The position numbers were made by a program, and so were the translations under genes. Of a stretch of 24,806 nt of DNA, positions 1 to 8,879 are shown one piece after another. The notes below the pieces were generated by a model. It saw only the letters and a program-made list of their open reading frames with translations, was not told where the DNA came from and did not search any database. Source of the DNA: Ophiothrix spiculata (Eukaryota > Echinodermata > Ophiuroidea > Amphilepidida > Ophiotrichidae); NCBI GenBank assembly GCA_000969725.1, contig JXSR01S044658.1. One strand, given 5' to 3'. How positions within the stretch are numbered: position 1 is the stretch's first letter; every line of letters starts with the position of its first letter.

Positions 1-186
1 AAGCACTTTAATTTCACTGCATTAAAATTTAGCGAATTTTAAAAAAACTTCTTTTCTTTACATTTTAATTTCACTATTTTGAATCATCTTGCAACCTTCT
101 TTTCTTTACATTTTAATTTCACTAATTTGAATCATAGCAGCATTTTAATTAAGCAAATTTAGGAAATAGCGAAATTAAAATGCTAG
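1..186. repeat. Short inverted-repeat element at the window edge, with an internal direct repeat
   Basis: The left end (CACTTTAATTTCACT, about 4-18) matches the reverse complement of 165-182 (AGCGAAATTAAAATGC), giving a degenerate terminal inverted repeat. Inside, a word of about 39 bases beginning CTTCTTTTCTTTACATTTT is repeated at about 50-88 and 96-134. The layout suits a small non-autonomous DNA element, but the left boundary may lie outside the window and no target duplication can be checked. Confidence 0.4.
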
Positions 187-255
187 AGAAATCTTCATGC
201 TTTACAGTACCTTTAAGTAATATACACAATTGTTGGCTAGTCATTTTCACCTGAG

Positions 256-754
256 GGGGCACTCAGATTTGGAGCTGTACATAACCGCGTTCAATTTTTT
301 TTCAGACCCACCCTAAGCAAGTTTTGGTCCATTCTCAAAATCATGCCCTAAACAAGTTTTCACAACCTTTTTTTTTAAAGTACCCGTAACAAGTTTTTGA
401 CAAAAATACGCCCTAAACAAGTTTTCATTTTAATTGTACCATACATCTGTCAAAGTTGAAGATATGACAAGAGAGCTTTAGCAACTTTAATGTTTTAAAC
501 CCATAGAATTGATTATGAAATGTTCGGTATACTGGACTAATGACTCAATTCAGTTTGCATGTACAACATAAAAATCTGATCGGGATTTCAAACAGGGGAG
601 TTCATTCTTTAATACAAATGGTGCGGAGAAAGTTGGACATGGAATTTTGAAAAAGACCATAAATGTGTTGTGTGATGTGCCCGACTGTGAAAAAAGCAAC
701 CTTTTAACACGATTTTTGAACGCGGTTGTGTACAGCTCCAAATCTGAGTGGCCC
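256..754. mobile_element. MITE-like element of about 0.5 kb with roughly 40-bp terminal inverted repeats
   Basis: The left end, from about 256 (CACTCAGATTTGGAGCTGTA then ACCGCGTTCAA), is mirrored by the right end at 713-754, which reads the same on the minus strand with very few differences. No transposase is visible. The left half carries several degenerate copies of CCCTAAACAAGTTTT (about 312, 350 and 411), a loose internal repeat. Short ORFs over the right half are by-products of the terminal repeat. The element ends about 30 bases inside the intron that follows the exon at 783-1067. The superfamily is unclear because no clean target duplication was found. Confidence 0.75.
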
Positions 755-782
755 AGGCATTTTCAGTACAATCATTACAAAC

Positions 783-1067
783 CTTGGTCCAATGCACACA
801 GGGAAGTAATACTGCAATACTTTCCACCTGACAACTGGCGCTTTCTTTGTTGACGCATTTCGCTCTCGCTCCCACTTCTGTTCATATTATCGACACCGGA
901 ATCTTTGCTCTCGAGTCTCAGTTCTGCGCCGTTACTTAAATCCGATGTACACATGGTTGTCCTGGAAGTTGTGTCGCAGGTCAAGAGGTCAAAGTTCATA
1001 TCCCAATTGGCACACAGGTCTTGTAGCACCAGTTTTAACATGCTAGGGTTATTGCTGTCCTTGGCAA
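783..1067 (-). CDS. Exon (most downstream seen) of a HEAT/ARM-repeat protein: helix end plus Ser/Thr-rich segment
   Basis: The acceptor is ...ATTTACAG at 1068 and the donor is CCAAG|GTTTGT at 783/782. The exon is 285 nt and opens with two bases that complete the codon left by the exon ending at 2457, so the junction reads FKYI-VAKDSNNPSMLK. The first 25 or so residues continue a helix (LKLVLQDLCANW). The remainder is polar and probably disordered: Thr/Ser-rich, an acidic-Ser stretch (SKDSGVDN, RSGSESE) and a basic cluster (RQQRKRQ). It ends in phase 1, so at least one more exon lies left of the window. An overlapping plus-strand ORF (905-1099) lacks comparable support. What is seen: splice signals, phase and open frame. 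Inference: this is a linker or tail after the solenoid. The family is not recognised. Confidence 0.8.
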
Positions 1068-1115
1068 CTGTAAATAATTCAATCATTAAATTGAAATAAG
1101 TTTAACTTGATTAAA

Positions 1116-1498
1116 TAAGGCCATATAAAATAAATAGTTTGTCTCAAAGCTCCCGCGCGAATTAGTTTTATTGCCCGCATTAGTTTCCCTCAAAATCCTA
1201 AATATTGATTTTTTTTTTGCCCTTTTTTATTTTTTTTTTCCACCAAAACTGTGAAAAAACAAATGACAACAATGGTCAATTTAATTTATTTGATTTTTTA
1301 TTCTGTTTTTGAGTTCTAAAAAAGCCATCATGTTAATGTATGAGGGGGTACATATGGAACTCTTGTAAAATAGCACTCAGGACTTTTGTCACACACGAAA
1401 AAATCTTTAAAAAAAAAAGTACAAAAAAAAAACGCATTTCGCATTAGTTTTTCAAGAGTAGGAGAGCTTTGAGACAAACTATTAATTTTATTTAGCCC
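1116..1498. mobile_element. MITE with TAAGGCC-type ends and a GTTTGTCTCAAAGCTC subterminal block
   Basis: The left end reads TAAGGCC then an A/T-rich spacer and AGTTTGTCTCAAAGCTC. The right end (about 1463-1498) is its reverse complement, ending in GGGCTAAA. The inverted repeat is about 35 bp. The interior is A/T-homopolymer rich with no coding potential. Its edge lies 49 nt upstream of the first base of the exon at 1067. It resembles the 8197 and 12564 elements (GTCTGTCTCAGCTTCCC) in layout and partly in sequence, so it is probably a diverged relative. Confidence 0.75.
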
Positions 1499-1702
1499 AA
1501 ACTACAATGCATCTAGAACTGTTGTTGACAATAAAATATAAAGACTGGTAATCTGCTGAGTGAAATAAATGAGGCAGATAATTGATTACATATGTGTTAC
1601 CAATTCTTTAAACATTATAAGCATTATCACAAAGTTTTGTTTATCCCAGACAAAATCCCATGCACATACTATACAAAATTGATATAGTAACTGTATTTGT
1701 TT

Positions 1703-2061
1703 TAGAGGTGCAATTCATGATTATAATGTGACAAAAACTTCACCTATTTTCTAGCTAAATAAAAAGAAGAGTACAACAAAAAGGTATGCTGAAAATTTCA
1801 CTCGGCCATTCGTTTTTAAGTTACAAGCTTTTCGGTCTTTTAGAAATCACCATAGGCTACTGTGTTGTAATTACTGTAGGGGCCCTGACAATAATTAGAA
1901 AATGACACATTTTCTTACTATTCTCAAAAATGCAAGCACATTTGAAAGAATGGTTTGGGGATTGTAACATATACCTATCAAGGATTCTTTTTAGCTAAAA
2001 ACCTCAATTTTGATAGAGGTGACCTTGAGCCTGAAAAGTGGATCATGAATTGCCCCTTTAA
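1703..2061 (+). mobile_element. TTAA-type MITE, copy 1 (same family and orientation as 10514-10869)
   Basis: The ends are AGAGGTGCAATTCATGAT and ATCATGAATTGCCCCTTTAA, an imperfect terminal inverted repeat. The whole length matches 10514-10869 in the same orientation, including the blocks AAATAAAAAGAAGAGTACAA, TACTGTGTTGTAATTACTGT and GACAATAATTAGAAAATGAC. The left TTAA is degraded to TTAG. There are no ORFs. TTAA target sites suit piggyBac-related non-autonomous elements; that is an inference from the flanks only. Confidence 0.8.
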
Positions 2062-2456
2062 GTAATATATAGCAGTTTTCAGATGAAGAATCAGAAGAAC
2101 TATAAATGTATTTTGATGCTAACCCCATTGGAGAATGTAAAAATATTGTGAAATCGGCTGGTTTATTGTTTTAAAATAAACAGTCATATGTCCATATTGG
2201 AATTTAATCCCACTTTGAGACATTTTTTAACAAAATAGTTTGTCTGAACGATGTACAAGTTACGAGTTCTCTAGTTTTGGCTCCCGGTCTTTCCAATATA
2301 TTACACTGGAAGCCACAGTACTGGGCTCCATTTTCAACTCCAGGAGCTCATTCTGGTTCCCGGCTCCGGTTTGCTTAAGAAAAATCCTGGTTGCAATGGT
2401 GGGTTTATTCAAAGATATAACCATTTCTATTACTCATTATGACATATTCATCTTAC
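2062..2456. other. Intron sequence, nothing recognised
   Basis: This is the rest of the 1.4 kb intron between the exons at 2457-2577 and 783-1067. A plus-strand ORF crosses it and the next exon (2240-2674), but the exon evidence is on the minus strand, so the ORF is treated as chance. I see no repeat or conserved signal. Confidence 0.4.
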
Positions 2457-2577
2457 CAATGTATTTGAAGATAGCACTGGTAGCCTGTCTCACTGTAGAA
2501 GCTGGATGCATCAAATATAAGTTGAAAATGGAGAAGAAGTCAGGCCAATTTGGGAGTAAGAATCCGGGAGATATGTG
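2457..2577 (-). CDS. Exon of a HEAT/ARM-repeat protein: one HEAT-like helix pair
   Basis: The acceptor is a pyrimidine-rich TTTTTATTTTGCAG just upstream of 2577; the donor is ATTG|GTAAGA at 2457/2456. It is 121 nt, entering in phase 0 and leaving in phase 1. The 40 residues contain FFSIFNLYLMHPASTVRQAT followed by SAIFKYI, which fits a HEAT unit: an amphipathic helix, a His-Pro turn, then a second helix starting S-x-V-R-x-A. Phase 0 fits the upstream exon (4955-4800, ends LIK) and phase 1 fits the downstream exon (1067, starts TT). What is seen: splice sites and HEAT-like pattern. Inference: part of a long solenoid. Protein identity is unknown. Confidence 0.85.
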
Positions 2578-2625
2578 CTGCAAAATAAAAACAACAGGAA
2601 TGACAAATCTGTACTTACTCATAGG

Positions 2626-3023
2626 GGCATGTTCCCGGGAGAGGGGGGGGGGCACCCAACTTTGGTTTTGCTAAGGGGGTGCGGCCCTGATATCTGAAAC
2701 CCTAGGGAACGGAAGATTGACTCTGAAAAGGGGGTCTGAGAACTGAAGGGACCAAAAAATGACCCTTCAGAACTAGATTTTTGGGCAAAATTTGGGCTCT
2801 GGAAGCAAAATGTTTTCAAAATTTTGCTTGAAATGAGGGTTTTGAGAACTAAAATTCAAAAAATTAGGCTAGGGAACTGAAAATTTGTGAAAATAAGGCT
2901 TGCGAACTAAAGGTTGGGCTTGAAATGGGGGTCTAGGGAGCGGCAGACAAGGGGTGAAAAGGGGTCTTGAGGGCCACACATACCCGTATCACCTTCCTAT
3001 GTCAGTGCCACCTTGGGCATGTT
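2626..3023. mobile_element. CCCGGG-type non-autonomous element with 8-bp target duplication, copy 1
   Basis: The direct repeat GGCATGTT flanks the element at 2626-2633 and 3016-3023. The left end begins CCCGGGAGAGGGGGG. The interior contains several loose repeats of a word like AATGAGGGTTTTGAGAACT. The right terminus is poorly conserved, so the inverted repeat is weak; the call rests on the 8-bp duplication and likeness to the element at 4226-4629. Eight-base duplications suit hAT-like (or P or Merlin) elements. Its left flank is about 49-57 nt from the start of the exon at 2577. Confidence 0.6.
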
Positions 3024-3086
3024 ACCATAATAATTCAACATGTAAATACCAAAAAGGCATATCTGCAATAGTTACCACATGTTATA

Positions 3087-3422
3087 TTAAAGGTGTAGGT
3101 TCCGATCACATTCTCATCCCACATGGCTCTAGAAGTAGTACATTTTTTGATGTTTAATTGAAACCCATATTTTTCTGATCAAAATTTTAGTTTTGGAGAT
3201 ATGGCATAAAACATAAAATTAATTTGTATACCTATTTTTCATTTCCTATGTATCTACATAACAGCCTCATCCCTAGAGTTACATACTTTCTTTTGCCTCT
3301 GGAGAGAAAACAAGAGGTATCCTAAAGGTTAAATCTCACAAAATGGATTTCAGGGGTCAAGGTCAATTATTTAAAAGTTTAATATAGGCTACACATTTTG
3401 AAATAGGAACCTACACCTTTAA
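3087..3422. mobile_element. TTAA-flanked MITE, 336 bp
   Basis: TTAA occurs at both ends (3087-3090 and 3419-3422), and the inverted termini TTAAAGGTGTAGGTTCC and GGAACCTACACCTTTAA are exact over 17 bases. No ORF is convincing. Perfect ends suggest a relatively young insertion. Elements at 1703, 10514 and 23433 share the TTAAAGG start but have different interiors. Confidence 0.85.
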
Positions 3423-3763
3423 ACTGTAACTCCTTGTCACATAAGTATAAATCTTTTCAGAATATGCATTCCATGTGTCAGTGGCCATTGAGATGGTTCT
3501 TCTGGTATCCGGCACCTGACTGACCATTTCAAAAGCCACTGATCCAAGATCGGATGCGTTAGAATGTTGTAGTTTAAATTTATAGCGATACACAGGATTC
3601 GTTAAGTGAAATATGCATAAAAAGGGGTTTGTTTTTGTCAACTTTGTGAAAATAAAGCTAAAGAATCTCCCACTCAGTGTTATATGCAGACTCCGATGCA
3701 TTTCGCTTGGATAAGACAAACACCGCAATTTCCCATAATACCTCCATTTCCCCAAATGACTAC
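3423..3763 (-). other. Open stretch on the minus strand, possible exon or transposon remnant
   Basis: An open frame runs through this segment on the minus strand (about 3650 to 3423), including MATDTWNAYSEKIYTYVTRS. A weak acceptor (TTCACAAAG near 3643) and a donor-like AAG|GTGTAG at 3423 would make it phase 0/0, so it could slot between the exons at 4955-4800 and 2577-2457. Against this, the donor lies inside the terminal repeat of the TTAA element, the acceptor lacks a good CAG, and the flanking exons join well without it. I do not count it as part of the gene. Confidence 0.25.
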
Positions 3764-4154
3764 TATACTCTGTAAACCTTGAAGTATGCAACAAGCAATC
3801 AGACTCTGTTACAAGATCCATATCATATCCCCTTGTATTCTACAACATTGTGAACTGGTGGTTTGGTATTGTGTAAGAGACTAGAGATGATTGATTAGGA
3901 TTGATTAAAACCAAATCACTGCATACTAATACATTTGGTACATGAATCTTTCATGATTTTGGTATTAGTTTTGGTTAATTTTGTTGCTGCTACATGGACA
4001 AATCTTGAATATAAGTTCATTTGAATATTTAACTTGATTGGGTATGTTGTAATTATGATTCCGAAAGTATGGATTAATTGATTTCCCCGTATGGTAATTG
4101 GTTTATGTGCGTTAATAGGCAGCTTGTTTGCATACTTCAAGGTTTACAGAGCAT
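3764..4154 (+). mobile_element. 391-bp MITE, copy 1 of an oppositely oriented pair
   Basis: The left terminus TACTCTGTAAACCTTGAAGT is mirrored at the right end (CATACTTCAAGGTTTACAGA, 4131-4150). The interior matches 19772-20165 in reverse orientation, for example ATTCTACAACATTGTGAACT here against its complement at 20079-20098. There is no coding capacity. The superfamily is not assigned; TATA at the tips could hide a TA target. Confidence 0.8.
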
Positions 4155-4217
4155 ATGTACTACTTCACTCTCATTTCAAAGTCTAAGTTGCTTCATCTTC
4201 TTGCCTTCACCTTGATA

Positions 4218-4637
4218 TTCTGTGACCCGGGGGGGGGGGGGGGGGGTACTCAATTTTGATTTTGGTAGGGGTGTGCCGCTGTGAAATTTGAAGTACCACC
4301 TATACAGATACCAATTTTAAAGAAAAAGAGACCCATCAATATACAAAATCGCCCATATTTTGAGTCAAATTTATATAAAAATTGAATTTTTCTCAAGAAA
4401 CTTGCCCTATTTTAGCACAAATTTCTGATTTTTGTTTGAAAATTTGCAAAAATTCCTGGATTTGCACCATTTGGGGGCTAAATTTTAGAAAATTTTGAAA
4501 AATTGACACATCAAAATACCACATTTTGCAAAGAAAAAGGGCCCTTTGGCATACCAACTACCATGATTTTGCTACCCAAGTTTGCGGCACATCCCCGTAA
4601 TCACTTTTGTACTAAGTAACCCTCCCGGGTTCTGTGA
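4218..4637. mobile_element. CCCGGG-type element with 8-bp target duplication and an 18-G run, copy 2
   Basis: The exact 8-bp direct repeat TTCTGTGA lies at 4218-4225 and 4630-4637. The element (4226-4629) begins CCC then a G run at 4229-4246 followed by TACTCAA, and ends GTAACCCTCCCGGG, so the inverted terminus is about 12 bp. A 3-bp core CCC is followed by a homopolymer that would be prone to length change. The interior is A/T-rich and non-coding. The duplication length points to a hAT-like element. Confidence 0.75.
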
Positions 4638-4799
4638 TCAGTTAAAATTGTTACAATCTACAACATCCGCCGTTTTTAGAAACTTACCATGATGCATGTT
4701 GACCTGGACATGAAAGCTGGTGAAGCATCATGTTATAAAACTAGAAAATTGGTTGAAAAAAAACTTTGAAGTACAACTTCGCTTATTGATTTAACTTAC

Positions 4800-4955
4800 C
4801 TTAATCAAATAAAGACATACACCAAGTAGGCCCTCGGCCTCATAAGCATTTAAAAATCGGTAGTCTTTTCTCAGCACTGCAAGGTGTGGTAGTGATGATT
4901 TATCAGTGCTTTGACGGAGTCTAGTCACAGCTTCTGTAAATGATGTTAAGGCCTC
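4800..4955 (-). CDS. Exon of a HEAT/ARM-repeat protein: two to three helices
   Basis: The acceptor is TGCTGCCCAACAG just upstream of 4955 and the donor is ATTAAG|GTAAGT at 4800/4799. It is 156 nt, 52 codons, phase 0 at both ends. It begins EALTSFTEAVTRLRQ, a regular helix that continues naturally from the previous exon's FLSRCEMK, and ends AYEAEGLLGVCLYLIK, another helix. The middle is a short polar loop (STDKSSLPH). An intron of about 12.6 kb precedes it and one of about 2.2 kb follows. Splice signals are near-consensus, so this is among the best supported exons. Function unknown beyond a scaffold-like solenoid. Confidence 0.88.
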
Positions 4956-5051
4956 CTGTTGGGCAGCAGATAGAAATCAGTGAAGTTAAAAATTTGATAA
5001 AAAAGCTTGGCAGAAAGGATGTTTAAATGTTGGAAGTCATAACATACTCGT

Positions 5052-5480
5052 ATAGGCCTATCATAAAAGTACAAATTTAGCGTTTTGCATCTTAGGCCGA
5101 ATAAAAAAAATAACATGTTTAGCGTCCCGACCCTCCTCCTTTTTTGAAGATTTTTCAAATTTCTTTTTATTTTGTAAACTTACATCCATAACACGCTTTG
5201 AAAGAGTTTAAAGAAGTTGAAACTTGTTCTTCAATCTTGTAAATGTATAACAAAACATTTCAGGAGAGTTTTATGACCACTGGTCTTCCTCTCAAAATAA
5301 AGATATAATAAGGGCCTCCTCCTCAAATTCAAATAACGTTCGGAACGTAAAAAACTCCTACATATGGCACTATATACTATGATTTCAAGCTTTTTGCCAA
5401 CAAAAAATAAAGAGCCCCTCCTCCTCCTACTTTTTACAAAACCTGGACGCTAAACTTGTTTATTTTTTTACTTGGCCTTA
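5052..5480. mobile_element. MITE with TAAGGCC-type ends and an AAGTTTAGCGTCC block, with a duplicated left tip
   Basis: The main element runs from TTAGGCC at 5092 to GGCCTTA at 5480. Its ends share an A/T spacer then a GTTTAGCGTCC block (left 5120-5130; right as the complement GGACGCTAAAC), followed by CCTCCTCCT-type runs. Immediately left, 5052-5091 reads TATAGGCC, spacer, AAATTTAGCG, which looks like a second, partial copy of the same tip in direct orientation. No ORF. Confidence 0.75.
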
Positions 5481-5597
5481 TATGCACCTACATCATGGTC
5501 TGTTCTGAGATCATCGTCATCTATCGCAGGATATCTGCCAAAATGCAGTTTTTACATTTACCTAGAGTAGTGTGTGTAAAAGACTCTGTTTGCACAT

Positions 5598-5856
5598 ATA
5601 TGTGATGACTCACCCCGAAAGGGGGGACTTTGTGGCAGAACACTTTTCAAGAAACGAGTGAAAATAGGCAGCCAAAAATAAAGAAAATAATAAGAATTTC
5701 CAGCAGTTATTTTTTGTAAAATTTGATCACCTTGGATCAATTTCAACAAGTACGGTGTTATTTTAAAGCTTAGAAAATGTTGCAACAGATGAAATGATAA
5801 AATCAAAATTGATATCATCTGCAAAGTCCCCCCTTTCGGGGTGAGCCATCACATAT
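5598..5856. mobile_element. MITE with 35-bp terminal inverted repeats (CACCCCGAAAGGGGGGACTT)
   Basis: The left end ATATGTGATGACTCACCCCG plus AAAGGGGGGACTTTG is matched by the right end at 5822-5856 with a single mismatch (GACTC versus GGCTC). TA dinucleotides bound both tips, consistent with a TA target. The interior is A/T-rich with no coding signal. The CCCCGAAAGGGG core is itself near-palindromic. It abuts the next element with only a couple of bases between them. Confidence 0.85.
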
Positions 5857-5858
5857 TG

Positions 5859-6130
5859 CCATTAGACTTCAAGGGGGGGAGCAGGAAGTTTGGGTTAGGA
5901 CAAGTTTTTTTTTTCTCCAGCCTGGCAGGGAAAGTTTTTTTTTTTAGTGTCTGATGAGGCAAAGTTTTTTTATTTTTAGTTCTGGATGGGGCATTTTTCA
6001 TTCCCCAGTGGGTCAAGTTTTTTTTTTTTTTCTCCTGTGTGTGGGTCAAGTTTTTTTTTTTTCACCTTTGGGTGGGTCAAGTTTTTTTTTTCTCAAAAAA
6101 CTTCCTGCTCCCCCCCTTGAAGTCTAATGG
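5859..6130. mobile_element. Foldback element with perfect 33-bp ends enclosing a T-tract tandem array
   Basis: The left tip CCATTAGACTTCAAGG, G-run, AGCAGGAAGTTT (5859-5891) is identical to the reverse complement of 6098-6130. Between the tips lies a degenerate array (about 5898-6095) of six or seven units of roughly 30-38 bp, each containing GGGTCAAG or GGCAAAG followed by 7-13 T and a TCTCC/TTAG-like spacer. The minus-strand ORF here is only the translation of this array (Lys-rich) and is not a gene. Confidence 0.85.
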
Positions 6131-6388
6131 TGCGTTCCTTATTTTGCTTGGCTAAAGACGAGAATTTTAATTGAAAATATTGTAAAATCCTAAATTTAAA
6201 ATTTACTTGCCTCAGTAAGAGGCGTGTCTATTTTCGTCAAGTGACAATTGCTATGTTCTTCTTTGCTATTTTAGCTTCATGATTAACATTTAAGAATTTT
6301 ACAAAAATTCAGATGATTATTTTGGATTTTCTATGCCTTCTTTACCTTTACGAACGCAAATGGTTAATTTATTTTTGGATTATTTCAT

Positions 6389-6657
6389 TGCATTTGTGAA
6401 ATGTTGAAACCTGTTTGCTTTTTGGAAATTAGAAGCAAATGTCTAGGAAGGGTTTTCTCAAATTTTTGATTTTTATCTTATTTTTTGAACAAATGCCAAA
6501 AATATACCAAAAATTGCCGTTATGGTGGACGCGGTGGGATTTTTTTACCTATTTTTTTAAAAACTAAGATAAAAATTGAAAACTTGAGAAAATCTTCCTA
6601 GACATTTGTTTCTAGATTCCAAAAAGTAAAAGAGTTCAAAATTTCACAAATACAAAT
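6389..6657. repeat. Long imperfect inverted repeat (foldback), arms about 95 bp
   Basis: The left arm (6389-6487, containing AAATGTCTAGGAAG and TTTTCTCAA) pairs with the right arm (6556-6657, containing CTTCCTAGACATTTG and TTGAGAAAA) with scattered mismatches. The loop of about 70 bp contains a GC-richer TATGGTGGACGCGGTGGGA. Homology fades outward, so the true ends may lie further out. Probably an old MITE. Confidence 0.7.
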
Positions 6658-7110
6658 TTTAATTCAGCTTTCCAGAAATTTTAGGCCCAAAAATTCATTT
6701 TTTGGCATTTTTTGCCAAAATTTAAATTTTTTGTTGAAAATCAATATTACCAATATGTTCAGCATAAAAATCCACTTCTAAGAATGTATTCTTTTATATG
6801 GTTTAGGCAATTAGTTTGAGAGTTAGGGTACACAAACCGTTTATGCTGGTTAAAGGTCTACCCCAGCCTTAACTGTAACAGGCAGATTTGGTTAAAATAT
6901 GGACAACATGTTCTTGCCAGATGTACTTGTTGAACTTATTGCTGAACATAGTTTCATTTGCTACATCGCATTTTAGAATTTATACCCAACACATACACAT
7001 TTTTAAGCCAACCTTAAATTGTAAACATAACCCTAATCTTTCTACAAGTGTGTAAGACACCAGTGTATATTGCCTATAACTTTACAATTGTATTGTAAAT
7101 TGTAGCATGC
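6658..7110. other. Intron sequence, nothing recognised
   Basis: A/T-rich interior of the 12.6 kb intron. No ORF, splice-like exon or repeat to another part of the window was found. Confidence 0.4.
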
Positions 7111-7236
7111 TATAGATCGAGGGTTGAGAGGCACAAGGCTGTATTTGCACGTGCAACAAAGGTGCAAATAGGGCCTTGTTGCTCTTTTGTTGCCTGTGCA
7201 CATACAGCCTTATTGTGGCTCTCAATCCTCGATATA
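7111..7236. repeat. Compact hairpin MITE, about 126 bp
   Basis: The left arm TATAGATCGAGGGTTGAGAG then ACAAGGCTGTAT pairs with the right arm (ATACAGCCTTATTGTGGCTC then TCAATCCTCGATATA). Inner parts (TTGCACGTGCAACAAAGG against GTTGCTCTTTTGTTGCCTGT) also pair partly, so the whole element can fold into one stem. Too short to be more than a non-autonomous element. Confidence 0.75.
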
Positions 7237-8196
7237 CCTAGATAGTGTTTTGCTAGATGAAATGGAAGATCACAATTATCAGTGTTAAATAGTTTATGGT
7301 CACTGTTTAGCAGAATAGCAGTTTTTTGACAAAAATAGCGGGATGCTTTGGTTGATCGAGGAAGACCTATGTTGTAAAGAGCTTGACCTACAGTGTATGT
7401 TTTGTAGATATATATATATTGCTTTTAATTTAAACAGAATAGACATTGACAACTAAAAAAACTTATTTTATTCTAAATAGTAACATGACTCCTTTAGATG
7501 GATACTAGTGAAGACACTTGGAACTGGACATAACTAATTTTAAATTGCAAACTCATATAGCTGCTATTCTCAGAGCGTTTCATTCAGACAACATGTTACT
7601 ATTGTTGTTTCAAATAATTCTCGGACATGAAAATTTAGAGCCTTGCGTAACACAACTGCGTGTGCATTTTACGCGAATACACAACGCTTTTCAGGCACGT
7701 GCGAAGTCGCGGCACTGTGGATTACTGATTGGAAACGGTGTTGCGTACTTCCCCGGTGTCCCGTTCTTGTCACAACTTGTGGATACGCGGTGGCTGCGTC
7801 CAGAAATCATGTTCATGTCCGAAATTAATTTGAAACAATAATAGTATTGTTCTTTTAGGAATTAAACCATGTTACAGAGTCGCTCATCATTAATCAACAA
7901 TGTGTATATTTTTATCTTGTGAGGCTGGCTTTATTTTGCTGCCTGAGTGAGAGAAAAATATGCTGATTCATCAGATGTAAAGTTGTTGATTTGAGATGAA
8001 TTACTCAGTAACATGTTTGAATTGATCAATATGTACAGAGAATATTTAATGTTTCAAGTTTGACAGAAATTGAAATCTAAAAGCAAAATGCTAGTTTGGT
8101 CAGAAGGAAATAAGCTGAGGTGAAATTCTGGGTGAAATATGTGGCAATATCCATATAGAAGGGCAAAAAATGTAGAAAATACTTGATAATCAAAGA
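7237..8196. other. Intron sequence with a GC-richer open patch at about 7640-7810
   Basis: Most of this is A/T-rich with no signal. At 7518-7841 a 107-codon plus-strand frame crosses a locally GC-rich patch (GCACGTGCGAAGTCGCGGCA, then CTTCCCCGGTGTCCCG). I recognise no domain, the composition of the predicted peptide is unremarkable, and no consensus splice sites frame it. It could be a degraded transposon, a regulatory patch with a CACGTG box, or chance. Confidence 0.3.
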
Positions 8197-8489
8197 TTAG
8201 GCAAAAAAAAAAAGAACTCTGTCTCAGCTTACAATGTACTTAAGGTCAAACCCCTAAGCGCTACACAGTTTTTTGGTTTTTTTTAGTAAAAAAGGGCTAC
8301 GCGGATGCGGAAACACCCCCTAAATTTTTGTTTATTGCATTTTTCGGCCACTATTTTTTTTTTCGCGGCCGCTTAAAAGATGAAAATCTCTCAGAAACCT
8401 ATAAAAAAAAAAGAAATGCGTTAAATTTTGATTTTTAAAAGCTATGCGCGCGGGAAGCTGAGACAGACTATTTTTTTTCTTTGGCCTTA
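8197..8489 (-). mobile_element. MITE with TAAGGCC-type end and GTCTGTCTCAGCTTCCCGC block, copy 1 (inverted)
   Basis: Read on the minus strand it starts TAAGGCCAAAGAAAAAAAAT then AGTCTGTCTCAGCTTCCCGC (8489 inward) and ends GAGACAGAGTTC, A/T run, GCCTAA at 8197. It aligns along its length with 12564-12871 in opposite orientation, sharing GGGCTACGCGGATGCGGAAA and the TAAGCGCTA block. Non-coding. The two copies lie about 4 kb apart within the same intron. Confidence 0.85.
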
Positions 8490-8719
8490 TAGAAGCAAAT
8501 ATGTTATTTTTGTTCCATCATCAAATGTGATCAGTCATGTGTAATTTTGATAACCCTGAAGTGTGGTCATGTTATAATTTATTACCCTTTTTTGAATGGT
8601 AAAAATAATACTCTTTTCGATGCTTTTGTGGACACAAGTACATAGTAACCATGTTAAAAGCGAACATCCTGGGTCTAATGTTTAGAAAATACTCACAATC
8701 AGCAACTAATTATATATTT

Positions 8720-8879
8720 AAATAATATTAAAGTTCTCAAAACAAATCCAAAACTTGGTACTCACAGATATATTTTCGACAACCTGTCAGGAATCTTGGT
8801 CACTCCATACTGATATTGTTGTGAAATATATCTGTGAGTACCAAGTTTTGGATTTGTTTTGAGAACTTTAATATTATTT
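8720..8879. repeat. Large perfect palindrome: 56-bp arms, 48-bp loop
   Basis: The arm 8720-8775 (starts AAATAATATTAAAGTTCTCA, contains CAAATCCAAAACTTGGTACT) is the exact reverse complement of 8824-8879. Just inside the arms more pairing follows (CGACAAC against GTTGTG). The lack of any mismatch implies a recent origin or active homogenisation. There is no ORF. Confidence 0.9.

Noticed and set aside
2240-2674. 144-codon plus-strand ORF
   Set aside because: It overlaps a well supported minus-strand exon and a transposon with an 8-bp duplication; no domain and no splice support on this strand.
3423-3650. Candidate seventh exon on the minus strand (phase 0/0)
   Set aside because: The donor lies within a transposon terminal repeat, the acceptor is weak, and the exons at 4955-4800 and 2577-2457 join in phase and read smoothly without it.
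5849-6049. 66-codon Lys-rich minus-strand ORF
   Set aside because: It is the translation of the T-tract tandem array inside a foldback element.
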